Shown here: positions 6,085 to 6,132 of the stretch, piece by piece
How positions within the stretch are numbered: position 1 is the stretch's first letter
Layout of the letters: each line of letters starts with the position of its first letter
The notes under the pieces: generated by a model
Told to the model about the DNA's origin: nothing
Databases searched by the model: none
The model's input: only the letters and a program-made list of their open reading frames with translations
Source: an uncultured Microbacterium sp.
GTDB taxonomy: Bacteria; Actinomycetota; Actinomycetes; Actinomycetales; Microbacteriaceae
Direction: 5' to 3'
NCBI GenBank assembly: GCA_947647645.1
Contig: CANSLE010000153.1
Coordinates: 1-6,132, forward strand
DNA length: 6,132 nucleotides
Translations under genes and position numbers: made by a program

Positions 6085-6090
6085 TGTGCA
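6071..6090 (+). promoter_or_regulatory. Operator-like site 3 overlapping a -10 element
   Basis: AGCATGTATAAAT (6073-6085) differs from site 2 by one base in the core 13 (C to A). That change improves the embedded -10 to TATAAA. A protein bound here would block the rightward promoter. Its centre is 61 bp from site 2, and site 2 is 70 bp from site 1. Confidence 0.6.
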
Positions 6091-6132
6091 TGTCTTCGTT
6101 CCTTCGCTGCCAATGCTGGGAGCCGAGGTGCG

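Noticed and set aside
1..6132. CRISPR array, tRNA/rRNA genes, insertion sequences or attachment sites
   Set aside because: No regularly spaced repeats, cloverleaf-like sequences, transposase motifs or terminal inverted repeats were seen.

Overview
The window comes from a high-GC Gram-positive bacterium, most likely an actinobacterium of the Microbacteriaceae (Microbacterium-like). The reasons are the roughly 70% GC content, strongly G/C-ending codons, an actinobacterial PcrA with a Gly-rich linker and a C-terminal Tudor-like tail, apparently leaderless transcription starts, and a PspC / PspC-kinase / LuxR-regulator cassette typical of Actinobacteria. The genus is inferred from protein style, not proven.

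Left part (1-2724): an envelope-stress cassette of the PspC/LiaSR kind. A PspC-domain membrane protein, cut by the left edge, reads leftward. Divergent from it, across a 116-bp intergenic region with a 7-bp inverted repeat (CCTGACG-N12-CGTCAGG), lies a sensor histidine kinase that also has an N-terminal PspC domain, followed by five predicted membrane segments. Its 3' end overlaps the gene for a NarL/LuxR-type response regulator by 8 bp, so the two are almost certainly co-translated. The likely logic is that membrane state is sensed through the two PspC modules, the kinase phosphorylates Asp55 of the regulator, and the regulator acts on the shared divergent promoter region.

Middle (2725-5189): pcrA/uvrD, a superfamily 1A DNA repair helicase with all motifs intact. 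It is probably transcribed from its own promoter in the 47-bp gap (TAGACT -10) as a leaderless mRNA.

Right part (5190-6132): two small leftward genes convergent with pcrA, namely a DUF6907-like Cys/His-rich protein and a 90-aa XRE-family helix-turn-helix regulator. To their right is a non-coding, AT-richer control region (5908-6132). It carries three copies of a near-palindromic AGCATGTAWAMAT site, one overlapping a good rightward promoter (TTGCCG-N17-TATAAA) that should drive a gene just outside the window. This regulatory cluster and a strongly over-represented octamer (GGCATCCG / CGGATGCC, seven copies) are the most unusual signals here. I found no new enzymatic or defence system.
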